DNA of 64,000 nt, taken from NCBI GenBank assembly GCA_002747325.1, contig PDOZ01000028.1, forward strand, positions 1 to 64,000. Reading direction: 5' to 3'. Shown here piece after piece: positions 18,173-26,670 of this stretch. Below the pieces are notes generated by a model, which worked only from the letters and a program-made list of their open reading frames with translations, was not told the origin of the DNA and made no database searches. A program made the position numbers and the translations under genes. Source of the DNA: Rhodobacterales bacterium (GTDB lineage Bacteria; Pseudomonadota; Alphaproteobacteria; Rhodobacterales; Rhodobacteraceae). Position 1 is the first letter of the stretch. The number at the start of each line of letters is the position of its first letter.

Positions 18173-18305
18173 TTATTTGGGCGCGACATTTTAGAACCGG
18201 GCAGGCATTCTTGACGAATTTATATTGCGCTGCACCTGCAAAATGCCTAAGCAGATTCACGGGAAAATCCCGGCATAAAAGCCGGATGATCAGACGAGGT
18301 AAGTG

Positions 18306-19961
18306 ATGACCCAGCCCATTCTCGACAACCTGCTTTCTCTCACCGAAGGCGCTCTGCCGCCGCTTGAGGAAGTGCTCGCCACCGCCACCGCCAAGGTCCG
18401 CGCCGCCGTCAGCGAGGGGGACCGGATTTCCGGCGCCAAGCTGGAGGAAGAACAGGCCGCCGCGCACGCGCTGTCCTGGTTCGCGACCTATGTCGAGGCG
18501 CTGCGGCAAATGCACCGCTGGGCGACCCGGCTTGAGGGCGAAGGCCGGCTGGGCGAGATGGAAAAGCTGATCCTGCAAATCGCTTTCGGCGAATATCTGG
18601 CGCAGATCCACGGCGGCGTGCCGATGAGTCAGGGCGAAATTGCCCGCACCAGCGATATGTTCCTCGACCCCGAGGATCTTGCCGTGCTGGTCAACCGCGA
18701 GATTCAGACCCTGATGGCCGGCGGCAACAGCAAAATCGCCCGCGCCCGCCTCGTCGCCCTGATGCGCGACAATGCGGGGCATGCGACGTTCGGCGCAACC
18801 GGGCTGGACGAAGAGCTGGAAATGATCCGCGAACAGTTTCGCCGCTACGCCGACGAGCGCGTCACACCCAACGCGCATGAATGGCACCTGAAGGATGAAT
18901 ATATCCCGATGGAGGTTCTGGAAGAGCTGGCGGAAATGGGCGTGTTCGGCCTGACCATCCCGGAGGAATATGGCGGGCTGGGCCTGTCGAAAGCCTCGAT
19001 GGTCGTGGTGTCGGAAGAATTGTCACGCGGCTACATCGGCGTTGGCTCGCTGGGCACTCGCTCCGAGATCGCCGCCGAGTTGATCCTCGCCGGAGGCACC
19101 GACGAACAAAAGGCCGAATGGCTGCCGAAAATCTCCTCCGCCGAAGTGCTGCCGACCGCCGTGTTCACCGAGCCAAACACCGGCTCTGATTTGGGCTCCC
19201 TGCGCACCCGCGCGGTGAAGGAAGGCGACGATTATGTCGTCACGGGCAACAAGACGTGGATCACCCACGCCGCCCGCGCCAACGTCATGACCCTGCTGGC
19301 GCGCACCGACCCGGACACCAAGGACCACCGCGGCCTGTCGATGTTCATCGCCGAGAAACAGGCGGGCACCGCCGAGGACGATTTCCCGACCGAAGGCATG
19401 ACTGGTGGCGAAATCGAAGTGCTGGGTTACCGGGGCATGAAAGAATTCGAGCTGGGCTTTGACGGCTTCCACGTTCCGGCGAAAAACCTGCTGGGCGGGG
19501 TGGAAAATCAGGGCTTCAAACAGCTGATGAAAACCTTTGAAGCCGCCCGCATCCAGACCGCCGCTCGCGCCATCGGCGTGGCACAAAACGCGCTGGAAGT
19601 CGGGATGCAATACGGCGAGGAACGCAAGCAATTCGGAAAGGCACTGATCGAGTTTCCGCGCGTGTCGGACAAGCTGGCGATGATAGCGGTCGAAATCATG
19701 GTCGCGCGTCAATTGACCTACTTCGCCGCCTGGGAAAAGGACCACGACCAGCGCTGCGATCTCGAAGCCGGCATGGCCAAATTGCTCGGCGCTCGCGTCG
19801 CCTGGGCCGCCGCGGATAACGGCTTGCAGATCCACGGCGGCAACGGCTTCGCGCTGGAATACCAGATCAGCCGCATTCTCTGCGACGCCCGTATCCTCAA
19901 CATCTTCGAGGGCGCCGCAGAAATTCAGGCGCAGGTCATCGCGCGGCGTTTGCTCGGATAA
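18306..19961 (+). CDS. mcd: Acyl-CoA dehydrogenase, probable (2S)-methylsuccinyl-CoA dehydrogenase
   Basis: A 551-residue flavoprotein. A helical N-terminal extension of about 160 residues precedes a full acyl-CoA dehydrogenase domain that begins near ELEMIREQFRRYADERV. FAD-binding signatures include FTEPNTGSDLGSLRTRA, TGNKTWITHAARAN and RKQFGKALIEF. The catalytic-base position lies in IFEGAAEIQAQV. An extended N-terminus with this total length is characteristic of methylsuccinyl-CoA dehydrogenase, which makes mesaconyl-C1-CoA in the ethylmalonyl-CoA pathway and hands electrons to ETF. The ATG at 18306 follows GAGGTAAGTG; a GTG at 18303 is an alternative. The last 26 bp overlap a convergent gene. 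Generic acyl-CoA dehydrogenase is the fallback. Confidence 0.85.
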   Translation: MTQPILDNLLSLTEGALPPLEEVLATATAKVRAAVSEGDRISGAKLEEEQAAAHALSWFATYVEALRQMHRWATRLEGEGRLGEMEKLILQIAFGEYLAQIHGGVPMSQGEIARTSDMFLDPEDLAVLVNREIQTLMAGGNSKIARARLVALMRDNAGHATFGATGLDEELEMIREQFRRYADERVTPNAHEWHLKDEYIPMEVLEELAEMGVFGLTIPEEYGGLGLSKASMVVVSEELSRGYIGVGSLGTRSEIAAELILAGGTDEQKAEWLPKISSAEVLPTAVFTEPNTGSDLGSLRTRAVKEGDDYVVTGNKTWITHAARANVMTLLARTDPDTKDHRGLSMFIAEKQAGTAEDDFPTEGMTGGEIEVLGYRGMKEFELGFDGFHVPAKNLLGGVENQGFKQLMKTFEAARIQTAARAIGVAQNALEVGMQYGEERKQFGKALIEFPRVSDKLAMIAVEIMVARQLTYFAAWEKDHDQRCDLEAGMAKLLGARVAWAAADNGLQIHGGNGFALEYQISRILCDARILNIFEGAAEIQAQVIARRLLG

Positions 19962-20319
19962 AGCCCCAGAGGTTCAGGCCCACGACGGCAAGGAAGAAAA
20001 TCCAGTGGGGCATGGGCGTAAAGATATTGCCCATCAACGTCGCGCCGTAAAACAGAAACAGGGCCGCAACGGCTATATTCACCGCGCTTATCGTCAGCAT
20101 GAGCGCGGTGTTTTCCTTGCGCGCATGGACAAAGAGCGCGGCGGCAAAAATCGCCAGAAGCGCAGAGATGGCATGCCAGATCACCGAAGAAATGGCGATC
20201 AGGGGGAGAGACAGGTCCGAGGCCTGTATCGGATCAAGAACTTTTGGCGTGCCCATAAAGAGATGGACGAAAAATAGAAGCGTCATCAGGGCGGCGGCGG
20301 CGAGGTTTGGCAGGTTCAT
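19936..20319 (-). CDS. Small four-helix membrane protein, unknown
   Basis: A 127-residue protein with four predicted membrane helices (about 5-25, 40-65, 72-95, 103-122) and short polar loops. I do not recognise the family with certainty. The start follows AAGGGACTACCA. It is divergent from a TetR regulator with a perfect palindrome between the two starts, so it is the likely regulated target. Its 3' end overlaps mcd on the other strand by 26 bp. Confidence 0.75.
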   Translation of the reverse strand: MNLPNLAAAALMTLLFFVHLFMGTPKVLDPIQASDLSLPLIAISSVIWHAISALLAIFAAALFVHARKENTALMLTISAVNIAVAALFLFYGATLMGNIFTPMPHWIFFLAVVGLNLWGFIRANAAR

Positions 20320-20338
20320 TGGTAGTCCCTTGTGATTC

Positions 20339-20354
20339 CATACGCTTGCGTATG
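20339..20354. promoter_or_regulatory. Palindromic operator candidate for the TetR regulator
   Basis: CATACGC-TT-GCGTATG is a perfect 7+2+7 inverted repeat located 20 bp upstream of the minus-strand membrane-protein start and 56 bp upstream of the TetR start. TetR-family dimers typically bind such 14-20 bp palindromes in the divergent region beside their own gene. This is the only strong palindrome in the 91-bp gap. Confidence 0.65.
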
Positions 20355-20410
20355 TTGCGGTTAATTCCTATGCTGTCAATACCCAAACGTCTGCACGCAT
20401 AGGGGGCGAG

Positions 20411-20986
20411 ATGGCTGAAACAAAGAAGGCGCGGTTGAGCAGGGAGGATTGGCTTTATGCCGGGTTTCGGGCGCTGGTGGAAAGCGGGCCGGAGGGGCTG
20501 AAAGCGGAGCGGATTGCCCGCGCGCTTGGCACGACCAAGGGCAGTTTTTACTGGCATTTCAAGGACGTGCCCGATTTCAAGGCGCAGATGCTCGACCTCT
20601 GGCAAACGCGCGCTTTCGAGGACATCGTGGCGACGGTCGAACAGATTGATAACCCGACGCAGCGCCTCTACGCGCTCGCGGAAAACGTCACAAACCCTAC
20701 GGAGGCGGATGTGCTGAATTATGGCGGCCACGCCGCCGAACCCGCCATTCGCGCATGGGCGCGCAGCGATGCCGGCGCGGCCCGAGCCGTGGCAGAAATC
20801 GACGCCCGGCGGCTGGGCTTTTTGCAAAAAACCCTGAGCGAAATCGGCATCCAAAACCCGGAATTTGCCCGCGTGATCTACGGCGCCCATATCGGCATGT
20901 CGACGCTATCCGCCGGCGATGGAATCAACAACCACTCCGCCATGTCGAGCCTGCTCGCGGCGGTTGTATCAATAGGTGAAGCATGA
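20411..20986 (+). CDS. TetR/AcrR family transcriptional regulator
   Basis: A 191-residue regulator. The N-terminal helix-turn-helix (about 10-55) shows WLYAGFRALVESGPEGL, then AERIARALGTTKGSFYWHFKD, the typical TetR recognition region. The C-terminal ligand domain is not assignable to a known inducer. Divergent from the small membrane protein, and its stop overlaps the next gene (META-domain lipoprotein) by 4 bp, so the two are co-transcribed. Confidence 0.93.
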   Translation: MAETKKARLSREDWLYAGFRALVESGPEGLKAERIARALGTTKGSFYWHFKDVPDFKAQMLDLWQTRAFEDIVATVEQIDNPTQRLYALAENVTNPTEADVLNYGGHAAEPAIRAWARSDAGAARAVAEIDARRLGFLQKTLSEIGIQNPEFARVIYGAHIGMSTLSAGDGINNHSAMSSLLAAVVSIGEA

Positions 20987-21369
20987 AAAAAGCACTCTGG
21001 CTGGCTCCGCTGGCACTCCTCGCCGCATGTAAGGAGGCGCCCGTGATGGAAATTATCAACCCGGACCGTGTCTGGCATTTGCAGGAAATCGACGGCGCGC
21101 CGTTTGGCGACACCGCCACCATCGCTTTCCCCAAGGAAGGTGAGGCTTACGGCAAAGCGCCCTGCAACCAGTGGTTCACCACGCTTGAAGCCCCCCTGCC
21201 CGCCTTCAAACCCGGCCCCATCGGCGCGACGATGATGGCCTGCGAAAACCTCGATCAGGAACGCGTTTTCTTCAACGCCTTGGAGCGCGCAACCAAGGTT
21301 GAGGTCACGGCAGAAGCGTTGCAGCTTCTGGACGACAGTGGCGTGATCATGGTGTTCACGCCCGAGTAA
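20983..21369 (+). CDS. META-domain (HslJ-like) lipoprotein
   Basis: A 128-residue protein. [16 protein letters not shown] is a lipoprotein signal with the lipobox LAAC (Cys16). The mature part has the META/HslJ pattern: WHLQEIDG near the start, [11 protein letters not shown] in the centre, and [20 protein letters not shown], in which the MAC motif is diagnostic. Proteins of this family are linked to heat or antibiotic tolerance in E. coli (HslJ), with no enzymatic role known. Coupled to the TetR gene by a 4-bp overlap; the 3' end overlaps recO by 14 bp on the opposite strand. Confidence 0.88.
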   Translation: MKKALWLAPLALLAACKEAPVMEIINPDRVWHLQEIDGAPFGDTATIAFPKEGEAYGKAPCNQWFTTLEAPLPAFKPGPIGATMMACENLDQERVFFNALERATKVEVTAEALQLLDDSGVIMVFTPE

Positions 21370-22078
21370 GCAGGTCGATCAGACGGGCGCGCGCCTCTGG
21401 CAGCGGCTTGTTGCCCAGCGAATGGGCGAGGCCGTGGCGCAGGAAATGCCCCGTTGTGGTCAGCCCCGCCGCGAGGCCCGGCAGACCGGGGCGGCGCACG
21501 CCAAAGAGTTCCGGCGGCAGCGGCAGCAGCCGCTCCGCCCACTCCCCCGCCCCAGCGACACTGACCGCGCGCCCGGTTTTGGGCGAGACATAGGCCAGCC
21601 CCTCGGTCACGCCGCTGACCGCGCATTGGCTCAGGTCGAGGCCGAAACCCAACTCCTCCAGCAACGCGCGCTCCCATTGCAAATAGGCCAGCGGCCAGTC
21701 CGGGTCTTCCCCCAGCATGTCGAGCAGCGCGACGGTCTGGCCATATAACACCGGATGCGCCTCGCGTTCCGGCAGGGCGAAGCGCAGTAACGCAGCCACC
21801 GCGCCGAGCGCCGCCAGCGTCTTTCGCTCGCCCATCACCTGCGCCGCGCGGGAGCGGATCGGCTCGACCGCAAAGCTGCCCAGATGCTCCTGCAACCGCG
21901 CGCGCCAGGTCAGCGAAACCTGATTTCCCGGCTGCAAGAATGCGGCGAATTTACGCGACACGCCCCCGCGCACAACCCCCGCATGACGGCCATGCTCTCG
22001 GGTGAAAACCTCAATGATTACAGAGGTTTCGCCATGTTTTCGCGCGGAAAGCAACGCGCCCTCGCCGGTCCATTCCAT
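21356..22078 (-). CDS. recO: DNA repair protein RecO
   Basis: A 240-residue RecO. The N-terminal OB-fold begins [39 protein letters not shown], a clear family signature, followed by [15 protein letters not shown] and an all-helical C-terminal domain. RecO loads RecA at gaps together with RecR. ATG at 22078 sits just before the OB-fold and 4 bp after the DUF1491 stop; the 37-codon extension in the track overlaps that gene. End of the rpoZ-to-recO operon. Confidence 0.94.
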   Translation of the reverse strand: MEWTGEGALLSARKHGETSVIIEVFTREHGRHAGVVRGGVSRKFAAFLQPGNQVSLTWRARLQEHLGSFAVEPIRSRAAQVMGERKTLAALGAVAALLRFALPEREAHPVLYGQTVALLDMLGEDPDWPLAYLQWERALLEELGFGLDLSQCAVSGVTEGLAYVSPKTGRAVSVAGAGEWAERLLPLPPELFGVRRPGLPGLAAGLTTTGHFLRHGLAHSLGNKPLPEARARLIDLLTRA

Positions 22079-22082
22079 GCTT

Positions 22083-22415
22083 TCAGGCGTCAAGCCCCTC
22101 CTGATCCAGCAGATGCCGCCCCCTCGGGTCCTCAACTTCAACCACCCAAAGGTCGCCATCAAAGCCGCGCTGCCGGGCAACAGAAGCATCGACCTCGCGT
22201 TCCTCCCCTTCGGTCAGAACCTCCCAGCGACGCGTATCGGTCAGCAAGTCATAGCTGCGCTGATACAGCACCGCCTGCCCGTCCATCGTCGCCAATTTCA
22301 CCAGCACCGCCCCGGCGGTCTCATCACCGCGCGCCGCGATATAGGCCGCGATGCCCTCAAGTTGCAGCCGCTTGAGATAGGCCGAAACCCAGATCCCCGT
22401 GGCCAGACGGCTCAC
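22083..22415 (-). CDS. DUF1491 family protein
   Basis: A 110-residue protein, [25 protein letters not shown], the typical start of DUF1491, with [21 protein letters not shown] and a conserved [14 protein letters not shown] end. Restricted to alphaproteobacteria as far as I know; function unknown. It overlaps the era stop by 4 bp and precedes recO by 4 bp, a conserved position in this operon. Confidence 0.9.
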   Translation of the reverse strand: MSRLATGIWVSAYLKRLQLEGIAAYIAARGDETAGAVLVKLATMDGQAVLYQRSYDLLTDTRRWEVLTEGEEREVDASVARQRGFDGDLWVVEVEDPRGRHLLDQEGLDA

Positions 22416-23317
22416 GAATTGCCGTCCTTGAAATCAAGGCCCATTTCCGAATAGCGCTCCGCTTCGTCCAGCCAGTTGGGCCGCACCTTGACCTGCAAAA
22501 ACAGATGCACCTTGCGGCCAAGAAACTCTTCCAGCTCGGCGCGCGCAGATTGGCTCACCGCCTTGATGGTCTCGCCGCGTTTGCCCAGAATAATGCCCTT
22601 GTGCCCGTCACGCGCGACGTAAATCAGCTGATCCACCTTCGCCGACCCGTCCTTGCGCTCCTCCCAGTTTTCGGTCTCGACCGTAAGCTGGTAGGGCAAT
22701 TCCTGATGCAGACGCAGGGTCAGCTTTTCGCGCGTCATCTCGGCGGCAATCATGCGCAGTGGCAGGTCAGCGATCTGATCCTCGGGGTAGAGCCACGGCC
22801 CCTCCGGCATCCGCTCCGCCAGCCAACGCCGCAGATCATCAACCCCATGCCCCTTTTCCGCCGAGATCATGAAGGTTTCCTCGAACGCAAACAGCGCGTT
22901 CATTTTCTCGGTCAGGGCCAGCAGCGCCTCGCTCTTCACCCGGTCAATCTTGTTGATCGCCAGCACAACATGACGCGCGCCAAGATTATCCAGCTCCGCC
23001 ACGATGCGCTCAACCCCGGCGGTCACGCCGCGATGCGCCTCGATCAGCAGCACGACCACATCCGCATCCGCCGCCCCGCCCCACGCCGCCGCGACCATCG
23101 CACGGTCGAGCCGCCGACGCGGTTGAAACAGGCCGGGCGTGTCGACGAACACGATCTGACTGTCACCCTCCAGCGCCACGCCGCGAATGCGCGCCCGCGT
23201 GGTCTGCACCTTATGCGTCACGATCGAAACCTTCGCCCCCACCATGCGGTTGGTCAGGGTCGATTTGCCCGCATTTGGCTCGCCGATCAGGGCAACGAAT
23301 CCCGCGCGTGTGGTCAT
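22412..23317 (-). CDS. era: GTPase Era
   Basis: A 301-residue GTPase with a GTP-binding domain (G1 GEPNAGKST at about 12-20, G3 DTPG, G4 NKID) and a C-terminal KH domain (about 210-290, with VARDGHKGIILGKRGETIK). Era binds the 3' end of 16S rRNA and helps 30S maturation at the membrane-ribosome interface. Located 36 bp after rnc in the same operon. Confidence 0.97.
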   Translation of the reverse strand: MTTRAGFVALIGEPNAGKSTLTNRMVGAKVSIVTHKVQTTRARIRGVALEGDSQIVFVDTPGLFQPRRRLDRAMVAAAWGGAADADVVVLLIEAHRGVTAGVERIVAELDNLGARHVVLAINKIDRVKSEALLALTEKMNALFAFEETFMISAEKGHGVDDLRRWLAERMPEGPWLYPEDQIADLPLRMIAAEMTREKLTLRLHQELPYQLTVETENWEERKDGSAKVDQLIYVARDGHKGIILGKRGETIKAVSQSARAELEEFLGRKVHLFLQVKVRPNWLDEAERYSEMGLDFKDGNS

Positions 23318-23353
23318 GTTTCCTCCAGTGCCGGGCGCCGTTTGCCCGGCGTG

Positions 23354-24034
23354 TTAACTCTCGAGTTGCGCCAGAAGCTGCGCTGCGGCCTTTTGCTGCG
23401 CGGCGCGTTTGGATGCGGCTTTGGCCTGCGCCGAGCGCCCATCCTTGAGGCGCACCTCAATGGTAAATACCGGCGCATGGTCGGGACCGGACCGCTCGAT
23501 TTCAACATATTCCGGCGGGGGCATCCGCCGCGCCTGCGACCATTCCTGCAAGGTGGTCTTGGCATCGCGCGCATCCAGCTCCACGCTGTCAATCCGCCCG
23601 CCCCAAAGCCGCAAAATCACCTCGCGCGCCGCGTCCAGCCCCGTATCGAGATAAATGGCCGCAATCACCGCCTCCATCGCATCGCCCAACAAGGCCTGCT
23701 TGCGCCGCCCGCCGGACATGATCTCCGACCGGCCCAGCTTCAGCACCGCGCCAAGGTCGATCTCACGCGCCACATCGGCGCAGGTTTCCTTGCGCACAAG
23801 GGCGTTGAATCGCGGCGCCAACTGCCCCTCGCTCGCCGTCTTGTCCGCGCCAAGCACCGCATCCGCCATCACCAGCCCCAACACCCGGTCACCCAGAAAC
23901 TCAAACCGCTGGTTGTCCGGGCGCGAGGCCGACGACACCGACCCATGCGTCAGCGCCCGGATCAGAAATTCAGGCTGGTGAAACCGATAGCCCAGCCGAT
24001 CGGAAAAGGCCTGAATGTCGGCAGAAAGCTTCAC
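23354..24034 (-). CDS. rnc: Ribonuclease III
   Basis: A 226-residue endonuclease for double-stranded RNA in rRNA and mRNA processing. The catalytic signature is [12 protein letters not shown] (about 42-53), and the second acidic cluster is [13 protein letters not shown]. The C-terminal dsRNA-binding domain (about 155-224) includes [21 protein letters not shown] and the end [14 protein letters not shown]. Its start overlaps the lepB stop by 4 bp. Confidence 0.97.
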   Translation of the reverse strand: MKLSADIQAFSDRLGYRFHQPEFLIRALTHGSVSSASRPDNQRFEFLGDRVLGLVMADAVLGADKTASEGQLAPRFNALVRKETCADVAREIDLGAVLKLGRSEIMSGGRRKQALLGDAMEAVIAAIYLDTGLDAAREVILRLWGGRIDSVELDARDAKTTLQEWSQARRMPPPEYVEIERSGPDHAPVFTIEVRLKDGRSAQAKAASKRAAQQKAAAQLLAQLES

Positions 24035-24822
24035 TGCACCGCCTTGAAGAAACGATCGGGACGCCAGGTCCAGAAGAAAAACAGCGAGCGTCCGGCGGAA
24101 GAAAACATCACCCGATCGATCCGGCCCAGCAGATATTCCGCCGGCACAAACCCAACCCCGTCCGCGCGCGGGCTCACCCGGCTGTCGGTCGAATTATCGC
24201 GGTTGTCGCCCATGAAGAAATACTGCCCCTCCGGCACGGTAAACACGTCCGTATTGTCCAGCGTATTATCCCCGGGCCGCCCATTCCAGGTATTCAACAC
24301 CGCATGTTGCCGCCCACCGGGCAGGGTCTCGATGTAACGCTCCTTGATACAATCCGCCCCGTGCCCGACCACGCCGTTGGAGCAAATCGGCTTGGTGCGG
24401 AAACTCCCCTGCTCCTCGAAGGTTTCAACGAACATCCCGGCCGGGGTCTGCGGCGCGGCCTCGCCGTTGATGTAAAGGATGCCTTCCTTGACCTGAATCC
24501 GGTCACCGGGCAAGCCGATCAGGCGCTTGGTGTAATCGGTGTTCAGGGTCGGATGGCGGAACACGACCACATCGCCGCGCTCCGGTTCCGAAGCCAGAAT
24601 GCGCCCGGAAATCGGGCACGCGGCGAAGGGGCAGGAATACTTCGAATAGCCATAGGCCATCTTGTTAACGAACACGAAATCACCGATCAGCATCGTGTCT
24701 TTCATCGAGCCGGTCGGGATCCAGAAGGGCTGAAAGAACAAGGTGCGGAAAACCCCGGCAATCAGCAAGGCCCAAAAGACCGTCTTCACCGTTTCGATTA
24801 TTACATTGTCTTTCTTTTCCAT
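24031..24822 (-). CDS. lepB: Signal peptidase I
   Basis: A 263-residue inner-membrane serine protease that removes signal peptides. One N-terminal membrane segment (about 12-33) precedes the catalytic Ser in [19 protein letters not shown] and the catalytic Lys in [27 protein letters not shown] is the third signature. Start at [10 protein letters not shown] (24822), after AAAGAGGCAGGG; the 28-codon extension in the ORF track is not supported. It lies between acpS and rnc, as in many alphaproteobacteria. Confidence 0.96.
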   Translation of the reverse strand: MEKKDNVIIETVKTVFWALLIAGVFRTLFFQPFWIPTGSMKDTMLIGDFVFVNKMAYGYSKYSCPFAACPISGRILASEPERGDVVVFRHPTLNTDYTKRLIGLPGDRIQVKEGILYINGEAAPQTPAGMFVETFEEQGSFRTKPICSNGVVGHGADCIKERYIETLPGGRQHAVLNTWNGRPGDNTLDNTDVFTVPEGQYFFMGDNRDNSTDSRVSPRADGVGFVPAEYLLGRIDRVMFSSAGRSLFFFWTWRPDRFFKAVQ

Positions 24823-24874
24823 CGGCCCTGCCTCTTTGTTTCCCTTGGCGATATGAGCGCCGCGCCCGGTTCTG

Positions 24875-25276
24875 TCAAGCGATGGGGCGCGCTTCGATGA
24901 CGACAAAAGCCTGCGCCCAGGGCGTGTCGTCGGTCAGTGTGACATGAATGACCGCCTCATGCCCCGGTGGCGTCATCTTCGCCAACCGCTCTTCGGCCCA
25001 ACCGCTGAGCGTCATCACGGGCTGCCCACTGCGCAAATTACTCACCGCCATGTCGCGCCAGGAAATCCCCATCGCCAGCCCGGTGCCCAGCGCCTTTGAA
25101 CAGGCTTCCTTCGCCGCCCAGCGCTTGGCCAGCGTCCCCGCCTCATCCTTGCGCCGGGCCGCTTTTTGCAACTCGGCCTCAGAAAAAACACGCTGGCGAA
25201 AACGGTCGCCGAAACGGTCGAGAACGCCCTGAATGCGCTCGATATTGGCCAGATCGGTGCCGATGCCGAGGATCAC
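24875..25276 (-). CDS. acpS: Holo-[acyl-carrier-protein] synthase
   Basis: A 133-residue 4'-phosphopantetheinyl transferase that activates acyl carrier protein. The motifs [13 protein letters not shown] (metal-binding Asp8) and [18 protein letters not shown] (catalytic Glu/Lys) are diagnostic. The start overlaps the pdxJ stop by 4 bp. Confidence 0.96.
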   Translation of the reverse strand: MILGIGTDLANIERIQGVLDRFGDRFRQRVFSEAELQKAARRKDEAGTLAKRWAAKEACSKALGTGLAMGISWRDMAVSNLRSGQPVMTLSGWAEERLAKMTPPGHEAVIHVTLTDDTPWAQAFVVIEARPIA

Positions 25277-26013
25277 GCCCGCGCCTCATCCATCCGACGA
25301 CGCATCTCGGCGACGGATTGCGGCAGGCCAACAAACAACGCCTCGCCCATCAGGAAATGCCCGATATTCAGTTCCGCCACTTGCGGGATCGCCGCGATGG
25401 GGGCGACGGTTTCATAGGTCAACCCGTGGCCCATATGCACCTCCAGCCCAAGCTCCGCCGCCAGCGCCGCGCCCTCGCGCAACCGCTGCAACTCCGCATC
25501 CCGCGCGGCAAAATCGCCCTCGTAATGAAAGTCGCAATACGCACCCGTATGCAGCTCCACCACCGGCGCGCCGATACGGGCCGCTGCGCGGATTTGTGCC
25601 GCCTCATGGCCGATAAACAGCGACACCCGCGAACCGGCGGCACGCAGCGGCGCGATAAACTCCGCCAGCCGCGCCTCCTGCGCTGCGACTTCCAGCCCGC
25701 CTTCCGTCGTCACCTCTTCGCGCTTTTCCGGCACGATGCAGACCGCATGCGGCTGGTGCTTGAGTGCAATGGCCTGCATCTCATCCGTCGCGGCCATCTC
25801 GAAATTCAGTGGAATGGTCAGCCCCGCCATCAACCCCTCAATATCGGCATCGCGAATGTGGCGGCGGTCTTCGCGCAGATGCGCCGTGATACCATCCGCC
25901 CCCGCTTCCTGCGCCAACAGCCCGGCGCGCACCGGGTCCGGATAGGCCGAACCGCGCGCGTTTCGCACGGTAGCCACATGGTCGATATTCACCCCAAGAC
26001 GCTGTTTTTCCAT
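25273..26013 (-). CDS. pdxJ: Pyridoxine 5'-phosphate synthase
   Basis: A 246-residue TIM-barrel enzyme that condenses aminoacetone phosphate with deoxyxylulose phosphate in vitamin B6 synthesis. Hallmarks are [15 protein letters not shown] at the N-terminus, [19 protein letters not shown], and the C-terminal [11 protein letters not shown] and [18 protein letters not shown] very strong AGAGGAGGAATAG ribosome-binding site, and the ATG directly abuts the stop of the upstream DUF2062 gene (TAGATG). Confidence 0.97.
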   Translation of the reverse strand: MEKQRLGVNIDHVATVRNARGSAYPDPVRAGLLAQEAGADGITAHLREDRRHIRDADIEGLMAGLTIPLNFEMAATDEMQAIALKHQPHAVCIVPEKREEVTTEGGLEVAAQEARLAEFIAPLRAAGSRVSLFIGHEAAQIRAAARIGAPVVELHTGAYCDFHYEGDFAARDAELQRLREGAALAAELGLEVHMGHGLTYETVAPIAAIPQVAELNIGHFLMGEALFVGLPQSVAEMRRRMDEARA

Positions 26014-26655
26014 CTATTCCTCCTCTCGCCGTGCCGCTTCTGCCCGCTCGCGCATCCGCGCCTCATAGCGCTTCTTGAACCGCTTGATGCGCTGCTTCTG
26101 ATACATGGTCAGCACCGGCAGGGACGCATAATAGGCAATCGCCGCCGTCACCACGCCGGGGAACAACCCGCCCACCGTATAGGGCACCATCACCCGCCAC
26201 CAGAACTGAACGATCCCGCGCCAATCGGCAACCTCATCGGTAAACATCGCCATGATGTTATGCCCAATCGCGCGGATCGCGTCCCAAAATGCCTGCGCCA
26301 CTTGCGGCAGATGCATATTGACCGGCTGATCCAGCATCCGCGACCCGAGGGAAATGGAAATCTCCGCGATGATCGGGAAGGTGATCGGGTTGCCGAAAAA
26401 CGTGGCCAGAAGTGCGGCGACGACATTGCCGCGCAGGGCCAGCGCCAGGATCGTCGCCGTGAGGAAATGCAGCCCGAAAAACGGGGTGAAACACACGAAG
26501 ACCCCGATGGCGATGCCCCGGCTGATCCGATGCGCGGGGTCCGGCAGGCGGCGAATGCGGTGCAGCACATATTGCGCCGCGCGATACCAGCCGCCGCGCG
26601 GGTAAAAGAATTCCAGAATCGTGCGGGAATAACTGCGTGGCTTTCGCTTGAACAC
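26014..26655 (-). CDS. DUF2062 family membrane protein
   Basis: A 213-residue protein with two or three hydrophobic segments and the DUF2062 core RISRGIAIGVFVCFTPFFGLHF, then FFGNPITFP. The C-terminus is a charged helix rich in Arg and Glu. The family is conserved in proteobacteria but has no assigned activity. Operon position between rsh and pdxJ. Confidence 0.88.
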   Translation of the reverse strand: MFKRKPRSYSRTILEFFYPRGGWYRAAQYVLHRIRRLPDPAHRISRGIAIGVFVCFTPFFGLHFLTATILALALRGNVVAALLATFFGNPITFPIIAEISISLGSRMLDQPVNMHLPQVAQAFWDAIRAIGHNIMAMFTDEVADWRGIVQFWWRVMVPYTVGGLFPGVVTAAIAYYASLPVLTMYQKQRIKRFKKRYEARMRERAEAARREEE

Positions 26656-26670
26656 CTTGGCTTGCCTTCG

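Noticed and set aside
22505-24337. A 610-codon plus-strand ORF across era, rnc and lepB
   Set aside because: It lies fully antisense to three well-identified genes and shows no recognisable domain.
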